From assembly GCF_009495745.1 (NCBI RefSeq), contig NZ_WIDQ01000003.1, forward strand, positions 372,001-436,000: a DNA stretch of 64,000 nt, written 5' to 3'. Shown one piece after another: positions 44,824 to 54,916 of the stretch (position 1 is its first letter; each line of letters begins with the position of its first letter). The stretch comes from Niveispirillum sp. SYP-B3756 (GTDB lineage Bacteria; Pseudomonadota; Alphaproteobacteria; Azospirillales; Azospirillaceae). The notes beneath the pieces were generated by a model. It did no database searches. It saw only the letters and a list, made by a program, of their open reading frames with translations, and was not told the origin of the DNA. Position numbers and translations under genes: made by a program.

Positions 44824-44851
44824 TTGACGGGGAGCTCGCGTGGGCTATCGT
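44824..44851 (+). promoter_or_regulatory. Candidate promoter for the PNGase A gene
   Basis: TTGACG at 44824 and TATCGT at 44846 are separated by 16 bases, giving a plausible vegetative promoter with a leader of about 75 bases to the ATG at 44931. The 232-base divergent region also has an A/T-rich stretch and a short palindrome, GCCTTATAGGC, upstream. No regulator gene is nearby. Confidence 0.35.
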
Positions 44852-44930
44852 GATGTTAGCGCAACCGGGCACCCTGCCCGCCTCCCTCCTTGCGCGGCCA
44901 TTTCCAGACACCTGTCAGGGATATTTCCCC

Positions 44931-46598
44931 ATGAGAAGCCTATTCTGGTCCGCCGTCCTGCTGGGCGCCGGTCTGGCCGTGCCCGCCTATGCGGCGGATT
45001 ATGCGGCGCCCCCCGTTCCGCCCGTGGGAACCAACACGGTGGCCGAGGTGGAGTTGCGCGTTCCGCGCCCCGCCAACCAGCCCTGCATCGTCCCCCTGTT
45101 CGATACCCGCGAATTTGTCGGCGAAGATCCAGCCCGATTCGATTATGCGCCGCCGCAAAAATGCAAGGGCCCCTGGGCCAAGGTGGTGATCGAGGCGGAT
45201 TACGCGGTTTCCGCCGGCCGCCAATATGATCGCACCGCCATCATCAATGTCGGCGGCGTCAATCTCTATTTCGGCACTACGATGGAGCCGCGCAAGGACA
45301 TCGCCCCGGAATGGCATGTCGAGCGTGACGTGACGGCGTATCAGGCTTACCTGCGCGACAAGCGCAAGGGGGCGGCCTGGCTGGTCAATTATGTCGATGA
45401 CACCTATACTGGCCATATCACCGGCCGGGCACGGATGTTGTTCTATCCCGCCGCCAAGGATGCGCCGGCCGCCGAAACGGCGCCCTTCGTCACCCCCATC
45501 TCCGATGCACCAGTACGGCTGGACAGTGACACACCGCGCCTGACCACGCAGGTGCGCTTCCCCGCCAACCTGGAACGGCTTCACCTGGATTTGCTGGCCG
45601 AACCACAAGGGGCGGATGAGTTCTGGTATGCCTGTGTGGATGACCGGCTGGCCGGCGATGGCAAGGAAAATTGCGGTGGCGGCGCCTGGCGGGAAGCGGA
45701 ATTGTGGATCGACGGCCAGCGCGCCGGCACCGCCCCGCTTTTTCCGTGGATTTATACCGGCGGCATCAACCCCTATCTGTGGTTCCCGGCCCCCGGCATC
45801 CAGACCCTGAATTTCGTGCCGACACGGCTGGATCTGACGCCCTTTATCGGCTTGCTGACCGATGACAAGCCGCATGAAATCGCGGTGACCATCCAGGGTC
45901 TGCGCCGTTACTTCCTTGTCACCGGCACCCTGATGGGCTGGCAGGATAAGGGGGCAAAGCGTGTTACCGGTGCCGTGATCAGCAACACCCTGACCGACCC
46001 GGAGGTAACCGCCGATTTCAGCCGGGCCAAGCCGACGGAGCAGGGCGAGTTGAACGGCAACAGCCTGACCACCCAGGCCCGCGCCTATGAAATTGCCGGA
46101 TTTGTGGAAACATCCAGGGGCCGCATCGAAACCAGGGTCCGCAGCAGCACCCGTTTCTTTAACCGGCAGGATTATGTTTCTGGTGAGAAGGCCAATCTCT
46201 GGCGGGTCGATCAATCCACCTTGATCGACAATCTGGTCCAGACCATCGACAAGGATGGTTTACGGATGGAACGCTTCCAGGCCCGCTACCCCTTGACCAT
46301 CGACATGCAGGTCTCCGGTGACGACAATAATCGAACCCAACAGCTAAAACTGGAACAGGGCCTGTGGTCGGAGCGGGTAATCACCGATGCGTCAGGGGCG
46401 CGCTGGTGGCAGATTATGGATTATCAGGTGAAGCCGGAACTGACAGCTGTAACCGATCCACAAACGCGCCGTTCCCGTCAGGTGACCGGAACGAATCGTG
46501 TGCAACTGGATGTCAAAGACAGTGACGGCGGATGCTATCACCGCACGATCAATGTGACGAACAATGCCGTCGCAGCGGTGACGGACGGTTGCCACTGA
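44931..46598 (+). CDS. Peptide:N-glycanase A-type amidase (PNGase A)
   Basis: Exported protein of 555 residues with a Sec signal (SLFWSAVLLGAGLAVPAYAA). It matches the PNGase A family: PLFDTREFVGEDPARFDYAP, WAKVVIEADYAVSAGRQYDR, VGGVNLYFGTTMEP and WHVERDVTAYQAYLRD recall almonds PNGase A phrases such as GRQFDR and GGVELL. PNGase A hydrolyses the Asn-GlcNAc bond and, unlike PNGase F, accepts plant N-glycans with core alpha-1,3-fucose. A CAGGGA ribosome-binding site precedes the ATG. It is divergent from the GlcNAc operon and upstream of the TonB receptor. The family match is by recall; the substrate is inferred. Confidence 0.85.
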   Translation: MRSLFWSAVLLGAGLAVPAYAADYAAPPVPPVGTNTVAEVELRVPRPANQPCIVPLFDTREFVGEDPARFDYAPPQKCKGPWAKVVIEADYAVSAGRQYDRTAIINVGGVNLYFGTTMEPRKDIAPEWHVERDVTAYQAYLRDKRKGAAWLVNYVDDTYTGHITGRARMLFYPAAKDAPAAETAPFVTPISDAPVRLDSDTPRLTTQVRFPANLERLHLDLLAEPQGADEFWYACVDDRLAGDGKENCGGGAWREAELWIDGQRAGTAPLFPWIYTGGINPYLWFPAPGIQTLNFVPTRLDLTPFIGLLTDDKPHEIAVTIQGLRRYFLVTGTLMGWQDKGAKRVTGAVISNTLTDPEVTADFSRAKPTEQGELNGNSLTTQARAYEIAGFVETSRGRIETRVRSSTRFFNRQDYVSGEKANLWRVDQSTLIDNLVQTIDKDGLRMERFQARYPLTIDMQVSGDDNNRTQQLKLEQGLWSERVITDASGARWWQIMDYQVKPELTAVTDPQTRRSRQVTGTNRVQLDVKDSDGGCYHRTINVTNNAVAAVTDGCH

Positions 46599-47072
46599 GC
46601 AGCGGCCGCCCCCCGCGACACTGCCCGCCGCTGCCTCCCTTCGGGGGCCGCGGCGGGCGTCACCGCCAAGAACGCGCAACATTCGAACAGCCATACGTGT
46701 TCACGGTAACATAAACCCTATTTTGGTATTGAATTGATATTGCCTGCATGGCAACCTCCCTGCAGCACATTGCAGTTTGGTTACTTTGCTCTTGGGGGAA
46801 ACAAGAGGCAGATCGGCAGCGGACGCTGAAACGGAAACCGTGGAGGGACGGGTTCCGTGATGTGTGCTTTTGTCAGTCCGCCATAGAAAAGTGACCGGGC
46901 GGCAAGTGCTCCAAAAAGGGGACAATCACTAAGGAAACATACGAATGCGGCCATGCTGCCGCATCTGAACAGCAATCAACAATATCGGGCAGCCTCGCGT
47001 CCGGGTAGCGAAGTGGGAAGCTAGACGCAGGCTTTCAGTCGTTGAAAAACGACTTATAAATGGGGGATTTAA
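46599..47072 (+). other. Upstream region of the TonB-dependent receptor
   Basis: About 470 bases without a gene. A long inverted repeat with arms GCCCGCCGC and GCGGCGGGC (46632-46640/46660-46668) follows the PNGase A gene. The rest contains TTGGTATTG at 46723-46731 and a GGGGGA ribosome-binding site directly before the receptor ATG. No clear promoter or other RNA gene is recognised. Confidence 0.5.
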
Positions 47073-50000
47073 ATGATGAAGGGACGTAACCGTCTTCTTT
47101 TGCTGTCGACGTGCGCCTTGAGCTTGTTAGCGGTAACCGCTTCGGCACAGCAGGCGTCGGACAAGAAGGGTTCCGACACGGAACTCTCGCTGACAGAAAT
47201 TGTCGTCACCGGCACGCGCATCGCGCGGCCGAACGCAACGGCCGCCGCACCGATCCAGTCGGTGACAGCAGCGGAGATTCAGGCGCAGGCCGCCGTCAAT
47301 ATCGAAGAAGTGCTGAACCGGTTGCCGCAGATTGCACCGGATAATCAGGCAAGCTATCAGGATTCCGATGGTCGCCAGCGCATCAAGCTGCGCAATCTCG
47401 GCTTTGAACGCACCCTGGTTCTGGTAGATGGCAAGCGCCTGGGCACCATGAATGGCCAGGACGCCGGCATGATCCCCACCGCCCTGCTGGAGCGGGTGGA
47501 TGTGCTGACCGGTGGTGCTTCCTCGGTCTATGGTTCCGACGCCGTTGCCGGCGTCGTCAATTTCGTGATGAAGAAGAAGTTTGAGGGCGTTCAGGTCAAC
47601 GCCAACCATAATTTCTACTATCACAAGAACAAGCCGACCCTGGTGTCGGACCTTGCCAATCAATATGGTTTCACGCCGGCCACCGGCACCAACAAGGATG
47701 GTGGCCGCGCCGATATCTCCGTCGCCGCCGGCACGGGGCTGTTTGAAGACCGGCTGCATATTGCAGGCTTCGTCGATTATCGTGAAGCCAGCCTGGTGAA
47801 GTACAGCAGCCGCGAAACCTCCGCCTGCCAGATCACGGAATCGAGCAAGGATGGCCCGCTGGGCTGTACCACCTCCACCTATTCGCCGGCAGGTTATATT
47901 TCGCCGCGCGGTGGCAGCAATAATGGGTCGGTTTTCCTGAACAACCCAAATGGCAGCCGCACCTTCGTGCCCAGTAGCACAGCACCCGGCTTTGCCACCA
48001 ATCCCTATGATGGCTATCCGTTCCAGCGTGAGAATAAGCGGTGGAATGCTGGTGGCTTCGCCACGTTTGACCTGACCGACAGCGCCGAGATTTATGTCGA
48101 CGCGATGATGTTCCATGATCGCACGTCGAACCCCTATCCGGCGCGGGTCTATAGCTACACGGCTTACGGCAGTACGCCTTATCAGGTGAACTGCGACAAC
48201 CCGTTCATGTCGGCCACACAGGCACAGTCGGTGTGCGGTACCTCTGCCGGTGCCGCCGCTTTCATACCGCTGGAAGTGCGCTACCGTTTCAACGAGTTGC
48301 CCCATGTTGAAGACGTCTATGTCAACAAGGGTCATCGCATCACCGGTGGTGTGCGCGGCAAGTTCGCCGACGTCTGGAGCTATGATGTCGGCGGCGTCTA
48401 TGCCCGCAACCGGCAGGATTCAACCAACGGCAATAACCCCGATTTCGACAAGGTTAACCGTTCGCTCAATGTGGTCAATGTCAATGGCACGCCAACCTGC
48501 GTGTCCAAGATCAATGGCAGCGATCCCGACTGCGTGCCTTTCGATGCGTTCCGCGCCAACAACAACGATGCGGCCCTGTTCGATTACCTGCTGACTCGTC
48601 CCAGCGGTACGAAGAGCGGTATCGGCACCCTGGGCAATGTGCTCGCCAACGTTCAGGGCGACCTGGGCGCCTATGGCGTCACCTCCCCTTGGGCAAACGA
48701 AGGTGTTGCCGTAGCTTTTGGCGCCGAGTTTCGACATGACCAATTGAAGGAGTTTGCCGACGCGATCTACCGCAAGGAAAATGGCGGTACGGACCGGACG
48801 CTGAACCAGCATGTCTGGGAAGGCAATCTGGAAGTGCAGGCACCGCTGGTGCAGGAAAAGCCGGGTGTTGAGCTGTTGCAGCTGAACGGTGGTTACCGTC
48901 TGTCCAAGTATAACAGCAACCCGGAATCCTTCTCCACCTGGAAGGGCGAAAGCCTCTATGCCCCGGTGGAGGACATCACCTTCCGCGCCTCCATCAACAA
49001 GGCACAGCGCGCGCCAACCGTGGTGGAAATCGCCCAGGCCGAGAATTTCGACTACCGGAAGCAGGGCGGGCTGGAGAACGATTTCTGCGCCAGCACGCCG
49101 CGTCAGGTTCAAGATCCCAACGATCCGACCAAGATGATCACGGTCTATGACGGGCCCAAGGCATCTCAGGCTGTCTGCGCCGCCACCGGGCTGGCTCCCA
49201 GCCTCTACGGCAGCCGTGACCTGTCCTGCCCGGACAATGCCTGCACCGTTCGCCTGGGCGGCTTCACGGTTGATCCGGAAACCGCCTATACCAAGACCAT
49301 CGGTGTGGTGCTGAAGCCGCGCTTCGCCAAGGGTCTGGTGGTGTCGGTTGATCGGTTCATGATCGATCTGAATGACAGCATCGGCTTTAACTTTGATGAT
49401 TATTTCTGGAAGGGCTGCCTGCAGACCGGTCAGGAATTCTTCTGCTCCAAGTTCGTGCGCAATGCCAACGGCACGCTCTATAGTGCTGCCAGCACCAACC
49501 CTACCACCGGCTTCATCCGTGGTGGTACCACCAACTATTACAAGAGTAAGTCGCACGGCTGGGATATTCAGGCCCAGTATCGTCTGGACCTGGAAGACCT
49601 GAACCTGCAGGAAGCCGGCTTCATCGACTGGAGCTTCGCCGGTTCGTTGACCACCCTGGCTGGTGGCCAGGATTCGCCGATCCTGCCGAAGTATAATTGC
49701 GCCGGCTATTACGGCGGTCCGTGCGGCCAGTTGATCCCGAAATGGACGCATGGTCTGCGCGGTACCTATAATTCGGAAGATGGCAACTTCACCGCTTCGC
49801 TGAACTGGCGCTATGTCGGCGTGATGAACAATGTCAGCAATTCCGGCAAGCCGGAACTGGGCTGGACGCAGGCGGGTGAACGTTCCACCTTCTACCGCAT
49901 TCCGGCCTATAATTACTTCGATCTGGCCTTCTCCTATCGCGTGCAGGAGAATTACACGTTCCGGCTGGCGGCGAACAACCTGTTCGACAAGCGCCCGCCG

Positions 50001-50108
50001 ATCCTGCCGAACTCCTACAGCTATGGCCTGTCCCGCAACAACACCCTGTCGGGTCGCTATGACTCGCTGGGCCGTCAGATTGCCATGGGCCTGACCATCA
50101 ACTTCTGA
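47073..50108 (+). CDS. TonB-dependent outer-membrane receptor
   Basis: Large receptor of 1011 residues. A signal peptide (LLLLSTCALSLLAVTASAQQ) precedes the TonB-box region SLTEIVVTGTRIARP. The plug domain follows, with ERVDVLTGGASSVYGSDAVAG, then about 22 barrel strands. The protein ends with YDSLGRQIAMGLTINF, a proper C-terminal strand. No STN domain is present. It is the Oar-like type seen in sugar-oligomer users such as Caulobacter and Xanthomonas. Its place among glycan genes suggests import of N-glycan-derived sugars. A strong terminator follows. Confidence 0.93.
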   Translation: MMKGRNRLLLLSTCALSLLAVTASAQQASDKKGSDTELSLTEIVVTGTRIARPNATAAAPIQSVTAAEIQAQAAVNIEEVLNRLPQIAPDNQASYQDSDGRQRIKLRNLGFERTLVLVDGKRLGTMNGQDAGMIPTALLERVDVLTGGASSVYGSDAVAGVVNFVMKKKFEGVQVNANHNFYYHKNKPTLVSDLANQYGFTPATGTNKDGGRADISVAAGTGLFEDRLHIAGFVDYREASLVKYSSRETSACQITESSKDGPLGCTTSTYSPAGYISPRGGSNNGSVFLNNPNGSRTFVPSSTAPGFATNPYDGYPFQRENKRWNAGGFATFDLTDSAEIYVDAMMFHDRTSNPYPARVYSYTAYGSTPYQVNCDNPFMSATQAQSVCGTSAGAAAFIPLEVRYRFNELPHVEDVYVNKGHRITGGVRGKFADVWSYDVGGVYARNRQDSTNGNNPDFDKVNRSLNVVNVNGTPTCVSKINGSDPDCVPFDAFRANNNDAALFDYLLTRPSGTKSGIGTLGNVLANVQGDLGAYGVTSPWANEGVAVAFGAEFRHDQLKEFADAIYRKENGGTDRTLNQHVWEGNLEVQAPLVQEKPGVELLQLNGGYRLSKYNSNPESFSTWKGESLYAPVEDITFRASINKAQRAPTVVEIAQAENFDYRKQGGLENDFCASTPRQVQDPNDPTKMITVYDGPKASQAVCAATGLAPSLYGSRDLSCPDNACTVRLGGFTVDPETAYTKTIGVVLKPRFAKGLVVSVDRFMIDLNDSIGFNFDDYFWKGCLQTGQEFFCSKFVRNANGTLYSAASTNPTTGFIRGGTTNYYKSKSHGWDIQAQYRLDLEDLNLQEAGFIDWSFAGSLTTLAGGQDSPILPKYNCAGYYGGPCGQLIPKWTHGLRGTYNSEDGNFTASLNWRYVGVMNNVSNSGKPELGWTQAGERSTFYRIPAYNYFDLAFSYRVQENYTFRLAANNLFDKRPPILPNSYSYGLSRNNTLSGRYDSLGRQIAMGLTINF

Positions 50109-50166
50109 TCCCTGCCCCTCCCGGCTTCCACCCCCTGTGGGGCCGGGATATTCCACACAAAATTAA

Positions 50167-50204
50167 ACCCCTTCAGCCCGACCGGGCTGAAGGGGTCTTT
50201 TTTT
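50167..50204. terminator. Bidirectional terminator after the TonB receptor
   Basis: Perfect 13-bp stem ACCCCTTCAGCCC/GGGCTGAAGGGGT with a four-base loop and a run of seven T residues on the plus strand. It separates the receptor from the convergent chemoreceptor gene. Confidence 0.88.
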
Positions 50205-50227
50205 GGGAAAGGATATTCGCAGGCTGG

Positions 50228-52309
50228 TCAGGTGCGGATGCTGGACACGAAGCGCTGCACTTCCTGACGCAGTTGGGTTGCCTGCTGGGACAGGTTATCG
50301 GATGCCGTCCGGGCATGGGCCGCCATGGCGCCGGTTTCATTAGCAGCCCGCGTCACCTCCTGAATCGTGGCCGTAACCTCCTGGGTACCGGCTGCCGCCT
50401 CCTGCACATTGCGGCTGATTTCCTGGGTTGCCGCCCCCTGCTCTTCCGCCGCTGCGGCGATCGTCGTCACAGTTTCACTGATCGAGACGATGGTGTGACC
50501 GATGGACTGGATGGCGGTGACGGCATTGCCGCTCACCGCCTGCATCCGGCTGATCTGTCCGGCAATTTCCTCCGTGGCGCGCGCCGTCTGGGCGGCCAGG
50601 TTCTTCACCTCCGACGCCACCACGGCAAAGCCCTTACCGGCCTCCCCCGCCCGCGCCGCCTCAATCGTCGCGTTCAGCGCCAGCAGATTGGTCTGGGCAG
50701 CGATTTCCTGAATCAGATTCACCACGTCCCCGATCCGCTGTGCTGCATCCGCCAACCCGGCCACCGTGTCATTGGTCTTCTCCACCTCTGTCACCGCATC
50801 CCCCGCCTTGCGGCTGGATTCGGCCAGACGCTGGTTGATCTCCGTGATGGAGCGGGCCAGTTCTTCCGCCGCAGCAGCCACCGTCTGCACATTGGCACTG
50901 GCAATGTCGGCGGCATTGGCCACGGCGTTGGCCTGAGATGTTGTCTGGCTGGCGATGGCGGACAAAGCTTCGGAATCATGGCGGATACGGTCTGACTGCT
51001 CGGCCACCGCACCAACCACGCCGCCGACACTGCTTTCAAAATTATCCGCCAGCCGGTTCAGCTCCTGCTTCTGGCGACGGGCAGCCTGTTCCTCATCCTG
51101 ACGGCGCTGTTCTTCCATCTGCGCCACACGACCAGCATTATCCTTGAATAATTGCAACGCCTTATTGATGGCCCCGATCTCATCAGCGCGATCCTGATCG
51201 CCCACTTGAACGGAATAATTGCCACTGGTCAGCGCCTGTACTATGGCAATGATCCGCTGCAACGGAGCGCCAACGATCTGACGCGTAGACACCCAAAGTG
51301 CCAGTAGCAGCAACACAGTCAATAAGGTGGCACCCATCAGAATGAAGTTACGCACTTCAACTTTCGGTCTTTCCACCTGGTTCAATGGCAAATTTACCAG
51401 AACAGACCAAGGAGTGATCGTATTTCCAATATTCACCGGGATGAACAGTTGCTGAACTTGTGTATTTAAACTCTTGGAAACGGAGAATTGTTGATAATCC
51501 CTGCCTTCACGAATGGCGGGTAACGCGTTTTTCAGCCGGTCATTTGTATCACCAATGGGCTTTCCCAGGTGATCCTTGTTGGCATAGCCAACCCAAAGCC
51601 CTCCATTGGAGATGAGGGAGACCGTGCCGGTGGTGAAAGGTTTAACACCCTTCAGGCTTTCCCAAATATCGTCAGTGGCAAGATCGATACCAGCATTTCC
51701 GATGAATTTACCATTTTCAATAATGGGAACCACCAATGTCATCATTAATACTGACTTGCCGGCGACCGTATAAACATAGGGCTCGACCGCCACTTCCTTC
51801 AGACTACGCTTGGAGAGTTGATAGTAATTCCCGTCCGGACCCGGATCGTCATAGCCGACCAGGGTTTCCAATATCGGCTTTCCACCGCCACGGTTCCAAT
51901 AGGGAACAAAACGACCTGCCGCATCACTACCTGGAGCATTGACAGCATCGGTATCCTTACCGCCGAACGCATCTGGTTCCATACCGACCCAGACAGCCAG
52001 CACATTCGGGGTGGCTTCCAGCAAGTCTTTCAGCCAGTTATTGACCTCCTGACGTCCCATGCCGCTTTTTTTCATGCTGATCATGGTCGTCGCCATGAAT
52101 CGACTGATATCCATGGCGTCATTTAGCTGCCGTTCCACCTGCGCGGCGTTATACCGGCCGATCTTCTCTCCCACCTCGAATGACAGCTTGTCGGTGTGCT
52201 CCCCGCTGCTCTCCGTAATAGCGAAGATTGCCGCTCCCAAGCCGATGATCAGAACACCGCTGATAGCCAGCAACAGCTTGGTAACCAAAGAAAAACGCTT
52301 TAACACCAC
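50228..52309 (-). CDS. Methyl-accepting chemotaxis protein with dCache sensor
   Basis: Membrane chemoreceptor of 693 residues. A first helix lies at about 10-31 and a periplasmic sensor of about 285 residues follows. The sensor looks like dCache, with [39 protein letters not shown] and [17 protein letters not shown]. The second helix is near 321-341, then HAMP, then the signalling hairpin with [20 protein letters not shown]. The C-terminus has no CheR pentapeptide. The ligand cannot be read off. Its location between the TonB receptor and the glycosidase run suggests sensing of a related sugar. Confidence 0.92.
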   Translation of the reverse strand: MVLKRFSLVTKLLLAISGVLIIGLGAAIFAITESSGEHTDKLSFEVGEKIGRYNAAQVERQLNDAMDISRFMATTMISMKKSGMGRQEVNNWLKDLLEATPNVLAVWVGMEPDAFGGKDTDAVNAPGSDAAGRFVPYWNRGGGKPILETLVGYDDPGPDGNYYQLSKRSLKEVAVEPYVYTVAGKSVLMMTLVVPIIENGKFIGNAGIDLATDDIWESLKGVKPFTTGTVSLISNGGLWVGYANKDHLGKPIGDTNDRLKNALPAIREGRDYQQFSVSKSLNTQVQQLFIPVNIGNTITPWSVLVNLPLNQVERPKVEVRNFILMGATLLTVLLLLALWVSTRQIVGAPLQRIIAIVQALTSGNYSVQVGDQDRADEIGAINKALQLFKDNAGRVAQMEEQRRQDEEQAARRQKQELNRLADNFESSVGGVVGAVAEQSDRIRHDSEALSAIASQTTSQANAVANAADIASANVQTVAAAAEELARSITEINQRLAESSRKAGDAVTEVEKTNDTVAGLADAAQRIGDVVNLIQEIAAQTNLLALNATIEAARAGEAGKGFAVVASEVKNLAAQTARATEEIAGQISRMQAVSGNAVTAIQSIGHTIVSISETVTTIAAAAEEQGAATQEISRNVQEAAAGTQEVTATIQEVTRAANETGAMAAHARTASDNLSQQATQLRQEVQRFVSSIRT

Positions 52310-52436
52310 ATCCCCCCGTTTGGAAATTTCCCAACAGGATAATCTTAAGGGAACATGGATAAAGTTAAAAAAATGTCCATAAGGTTATGCGGAGCCATTG
52401 GCTGAACGACGCTACCCCAGGAGATAGTTTCCTTGA

Positions 52437-54851
52437 TTAATTATAATTATTACTGATAACAGGAAGCAACCATACTTCTGCTATCTGTTTTCCACGCCCA
52501 CTCCCCCCCAGTCCGACCGGTCGGAACCACTGTAAAACCAAGTTTCCATCATGGATTGCTTCCTGTGGAAGCTTATACTCTACCATTGCCGGATTTGCTG
52601 GACGTGAAAATGATTGTTGAATTTCAATATTTTTATTCGCCATCAGCTGGATGGGCAAATGATAGTCCTCCCCGGCGTAAGTCACCCGCAGCCGGTAGCT
52701 TTGGCCGGGATCAAGACCGCGATAATGCAGGGTCAGGGGGCTGTCATACAGTGTCTCGCCATAGGTGACCCAGGAAAGACGCCAGTCCGGACCTGGTATG
52801 ACATCGGCGATGGAATGGATGGCGGTCTGGAAGAATTGCGGATCGCGCGCCATGCCGGGGCCGCGTACCAGATGTGGCGACCGGGTCGGATCGCCCAGAT
52901 CATCATAGAGCGCGCCAGGCACCGGCTGTTCCCAATTCACAAGGGCGGCAAGTTGCTGCAACCTTGCTGCCTCATCGGGCAAGATGGCGATCATCCCGAA
53001 CTGCTTTTCCAGCCAGCGACGATTGTTGAGCGACGTGTCGATACGATCCAGATTGGCCCCCCGCTCCCAATTCGACGCCCCATAGAGCCGAACACTGAGC
53101 TGCAGACCAACATGGTGATAAAGCCGCCCGGCAAGCTGAAACACCTGCGCGCGCAGGGCCATGGTCTGCTCATCATCCACGGTCGCAAGCACGGCGCGGG
53201 CGTCGGCCACGGCGGCATGGCTGCCCAGTTGGGGGGCTCGGCGCAAAACACTCGTCGCTTGCGCCTCCCGCGCCGCTTCCGCAATGGCTCGCCGGCGGGC
53301 ATAGGCGTCATAATGAGCACGGTAAAGCAGGCTTTCCCAGCGCCAATTACCCGGTGCTACCCCTTGGTCCAGCGCCAGAAAACCCTGCAGGGTGGCGCCG
53401 ATACCCGTATTCTGACGGACCGGCCCGCGCCAATTACGCTCCAGATTCAAGATCAGGGCGGCGGCACGGTCGGCATGGGTCTGGGCGATGGCGGGGCCGA
53501 GGAAGTAGCGGGCGTAATCACGCAGAATCTCTGCCGGATCGGTGGCAGCAGACCAGCCCCATTGCGACCACAGCATCTTGTTCACATCATCCGTCACCCC
53601 TTCGGAATAGGTGACAAAGCCGGTGAAAAGCGGCTGAAAATGCCGGTAAATCACACCCATATCCCCCGGCCTTGGGCTGATCGGCTCCCGCCCTTCCAGC
53701 AGGGCGAAGGCCGGATCCCAATCCGCCACCGGGAACTGCGCGTGCAATGTATGGCCGATATCCGGATAGGCCTGGATCGGATAGCGAGCGGGGATACGCG
53801 CCCGCTGTACCGCCATCGGGTCACGTGATTGCGGGCCGATGAAGATGCCCGTCAGCCAGGCCGGCTGGCGGTCCAACTGATGGTAAAACGCCTCATAGCC
53901 GGCCTGATCGAACCCCTGGGTCGATACCCACAGTTCCGCGTTCGGATGATGGCGGTGCAGGCGCGCCGCAAGCTTTTCCAGCAGCGGGAACAAATGGTCC
54001 GGCGGGGTATGGCCCGGATCGCCACCGGGCACATAGAGCGCATGGATGGCGGGGAAGCGCTGGATCAGCGCCTCGAAATCCGCCAGCTCTGCCGCCACCT
54101 GCGCCGGGTCGCCATAATCAGCGCGGATGACCGGGTAATACAGATCGAAATCCAGCCCATATTTCGCCAGGATGCCGGCAATGCCGATGATGGTTTCATC
54201 CGCCGGGGCGGAGAAGAGCGGGCTTGCCTTCTCATCATCGGAAATCGGGGCAATCACCTGGATGGCGTTGCTGCCAAAGACCGCCAGATCGCGGATTTCC
54301 TGTTCGAACTGCGCCAGGGTCCAGGCATCATAGGTGTTGTTCTTGAAGCGATAGCCGATCTGGTGGCTGCGCAGCGTCTTTTCCGGTGTTGCCGTGACAT
54401 TCAAGGGGGCCGCCAGAACCGCCCGCCCCTTCTCCATCGCCAGCGACCGCAGCAGATGGCCGATGCCATAGAGCACGCCGCGCGCATCATGCCCAGCAAT
54501 GGCGATCAGGGGGCGGCCCTGATAGGTGAAGGTGCGCAGCGTGTAGCCCTCGCGGCCCCATCCCACCGGTGCTGTCCAGGCCGAACGCAGGTCAGCCGGC
54601 AACAGGGCGCCCATCTGCGTTCCCTGCCCCACCACCACCAGCGGCCCCGCCTCTGCTGCCCTCTGTTCCCAGGCAATGCCGGTGCGCTTGGCCACCTCTT
54701 CCAGCAGCAGTGTCACCGCTGCCTGTTCCGGCCCGCTGGCAGGTGCGGCAACCAGGGTGGCGTGCGTCAGGTCCAGGCTTTGCGCCTTGGCCGGCAGAAG
54801 CGGGGAAAGGCAGAGCAGGGCGATCAGCAGCAGGAGACGCATGGTGGGCAA
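52437..54851 (-). CDS. Exported TIM-barrel glycosidase-like protein, family unassigned
   Basis: Exported protein of 804 residues with a Sec signal (LLLLIALLCLSPLLPAKAQS). Residues about 30-150 form a GH20b/GH67N-type alpha/beta domain with AIAGHDARGVLYGIGHLLRS. A TIM-barrel-like region from about 165 to 450 follows, with QIGYRFKNNTYDAWTLAQFE, YVPGGDPGHTPPDHLFPL and VTYSEGVTDDVNKML; Asp278, Glu417 and Asp421 are candidate acids. The tail is beta-rich. It resembles proteins named alpha-glucuronidase-like, but GH67 catalytic motifs are not evident. In this locus it is a candidate for a missing step such as cleaving the GlcNAc-GlcNAc core. Confidence 0.7.
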   Translation of the reverse strand: MPTMRLLLLIALLCLSPLLPAKAQSLDLTHATLVAAPASGPEQAAVTLLLEEVAKRTGIAWEQRAAEAGPLVVVGQGTQMGALLPADLRSAWTAPVGWGREGYTLRTFTYQGRPLIAIAGHDARGVLYGIGHLLRSLAMEKGRAVLAAPLNVTATPEKTLRSHQIGYRFKNNTYDAWTLAQFEQEIRDLAVFGSNAIQVIAPISDDEKASPLFSAPADETIIGIAGILAKYGLDFDLYYPVIRADYGDPAQVAAELADFEALIQRFPAIHALYVPGGDPGHTPPDHLFPLLEKLAARLHRHHPNAELWVSTQGFDQAGYEAFYHQLDRQPAWLTGIFIGPQSRDPMAVQRARIPARYPIQAYPDIGHTLHAQFPVADWDPAFALLEGREPISPRPGDMGVIYRHFQPLFTGFVTYSEGVTDDVNKMLWSQWGWSAATDPAEILRDYARYFLGPAIAQTHADRAAALILNLERNWRGPVRQNTGIGATLQGFLALDQGVAPGNWRWESLLYRAHYDAYARRRAIAEAAREAQATSVLRRAPQLGSHAAVADARAVLATVDDEQTMALRAQVFQLAGRLYHHVGLQLSVRLYGASNWERGANLDRIDTSLNNRRWLEKQFGMIAILPDEAARLQQLAALVNWEQPVPGALYDDLGDPTRSPHLVRGPGMARDPQFFQTAIHSIADVIPGPDWRLSWVTYGETLYDSPLTLHYRGLDPGQSYRLRVTYAGEDYHLPIQLMANKNIEIQQSFSRPANPAMVEYKLPQEAIHDGNLVLQWFRPVGLGGSGRGKQIAEVWLLPVISNNYN

Positions 54852-54873
54852 CGTCCAGAAGAAGCATAAGAAA

Positions 54874-54901
54874 AAGGCGCGGAAGTCTCCCTCCGCGCCT
54901 T
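54874..54901 (-). terminator. Terminator after the GH29 gene
   Basis: On the minus strand the 10-bp stem AAGGCGCGGA/TCCGCGCCTT is followed by TTTTTCTT. It separates the GH29 gene from the unassigned glycosidase, so the latter may need its own promoter or readthrough. Confidence 0.75.
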
Positions 54902-54916
54902 CACGATCAAGCCGCC

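Noticed and set aside
52437-54851. Assignment as GH67 alpha-glucuronidase
   Set aside because: The N-terminal domain resembles GH67N, but that domain is shared by GH20 and other families, and I cannot see GH67 catalytic motifs. The neighbours do not handle glucuronoxylan.
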